A stretch of DNA of 64,000 nt from Micropterix aruncella (Eukaryota > Arthropoda > Insecta > Lepidoptera > Micropterigidae), in assembly GCA_944548615.1 (NCBI GenBank), contig OX155976.1, forward strand, positions 5,988,952 to 6,052,951, read 5' to 3'. Under the pieces are notes generated by a model that was not told the DNA's origin, searched no databases, and saw only the letters and a program-made list of their open reading frames with translations. Below, piece by piece: positions 63,823 to 64,000 of the stretch (positions are counted from its first letter, which is position 1; each line of letters opens with the position of its first letter). The position numbers were made by a program, and so were the translations under genes.

Positions 63823-64000
63823 GGTTGTCGACTACAGCGGGCGAGCCCGTCACCTCAGGAAGTTTTAACGATAAGTCGTTCTATCTCCCTGGAGTGAGCG
63901 TAGAAGACTTGGGGACAAAATAGTCCACCATCTAGCTACGTCACAAGCCCGTAAGAGGCCAATGCATCAACCGCGAGATAGCCAGGAATGTTACCCGGCG
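63823..64000 (-). mobile_element. Repeat R copy 15, cut by window end
   Basis: GGGTTGTCGACTACAGCGGG to GGAATGTTACCCGGCG, the terminal 180 bases of R. Continues beyond the window. Confidence 0.85.

Overview
This is an A+T-rich, intron-bearing animal nuclear window, almost certainly insect and most likely lepidopteran. The evidence is the ten-cysteine Ly6 gene with insect-type exon phases, jockey-type and RTE-type LINE tails, Helitrons ending in CTAG, TTAA-flanked piggyBac-like MITEs and a tRNA-derived SINE. The order Lepidoptera is inferred from repeat style, not proved. There is no bacterial gene, operon or CRISPR array. Most of the listed open frames are translations of repeats.

Two host genes can be assembled by joining exons whose splice sites and phases agree. 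(1) On the + strand, 18557-26728, five exons encode a 153-residue secreted, probably GPI-anchored Ly6/uPAR three-finger protein (the bou/crok/quiver class of insects). (2) On the - strand, 59161-46585, five coding exons encode a roughly 552-residue protein that I do not recognise by name. It has a short basic N-terminus, a charged coiled coil, two small cysteine clusters, a 14-3-3-like motif and a basic C-terminus. Its first visible exon begins with 5' UTR carrying a 10-codon uORF. The two genes are convergent, about 20 kb apart, and both have introns packed with transposable elements up to a few bases from splice sites.

The rest is a dense mosaic of repeats. 1-4.1 kb: a piggyBac-like MITE, a long foldback hairpin with 12-bp target-site duplications (TSDs), and a 145-bp tandem repeat. 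4.4-8.3 kb: an RTE tail, a GC-rich hairpin MITE, repeat R, a SINE and a ZMYM1-type hAT with an 8-bp TSD. 9-17.5 kb: LINE tails, a 110-120-bp tandem repeat split by a hAT that is itself split by repeat N, and three Helitron-like elements, one loaded with nested insertions and (AT)74. 17.9-27.6 kb: the Ly6 gene with mariner, pogo, solo-LTR and R insertions in its introns. 27.6-46 kb: hAT, Helitron, solo LTR, LINE families V and U, and many R copies. 46-59.3 kb: the coiled-coil gene with jockey and V LINE fragments, a TIR transposon, repeats Y and S. 59.5-64 kb: Y, S, an (AT)172 tract, the second foldback and another R copy.

The commonest family, R (about 670 bp, at least 15 copies or pieces), is GC-richer than its surroundings, non-coding as far as can be seen, lacks terminal inverted repeats and poly(A), and three copies are flanked by TSDs of 12, 13 and 17 bp. 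The oddest small signal is a 24-28 bp palindrome of the form ATTGATTTTA-N-TAAAATCAATG found three times (plus a half copy). At two sites it is bracketed by an 8-bp direct repeat, as if an ultra-short element had inserted.
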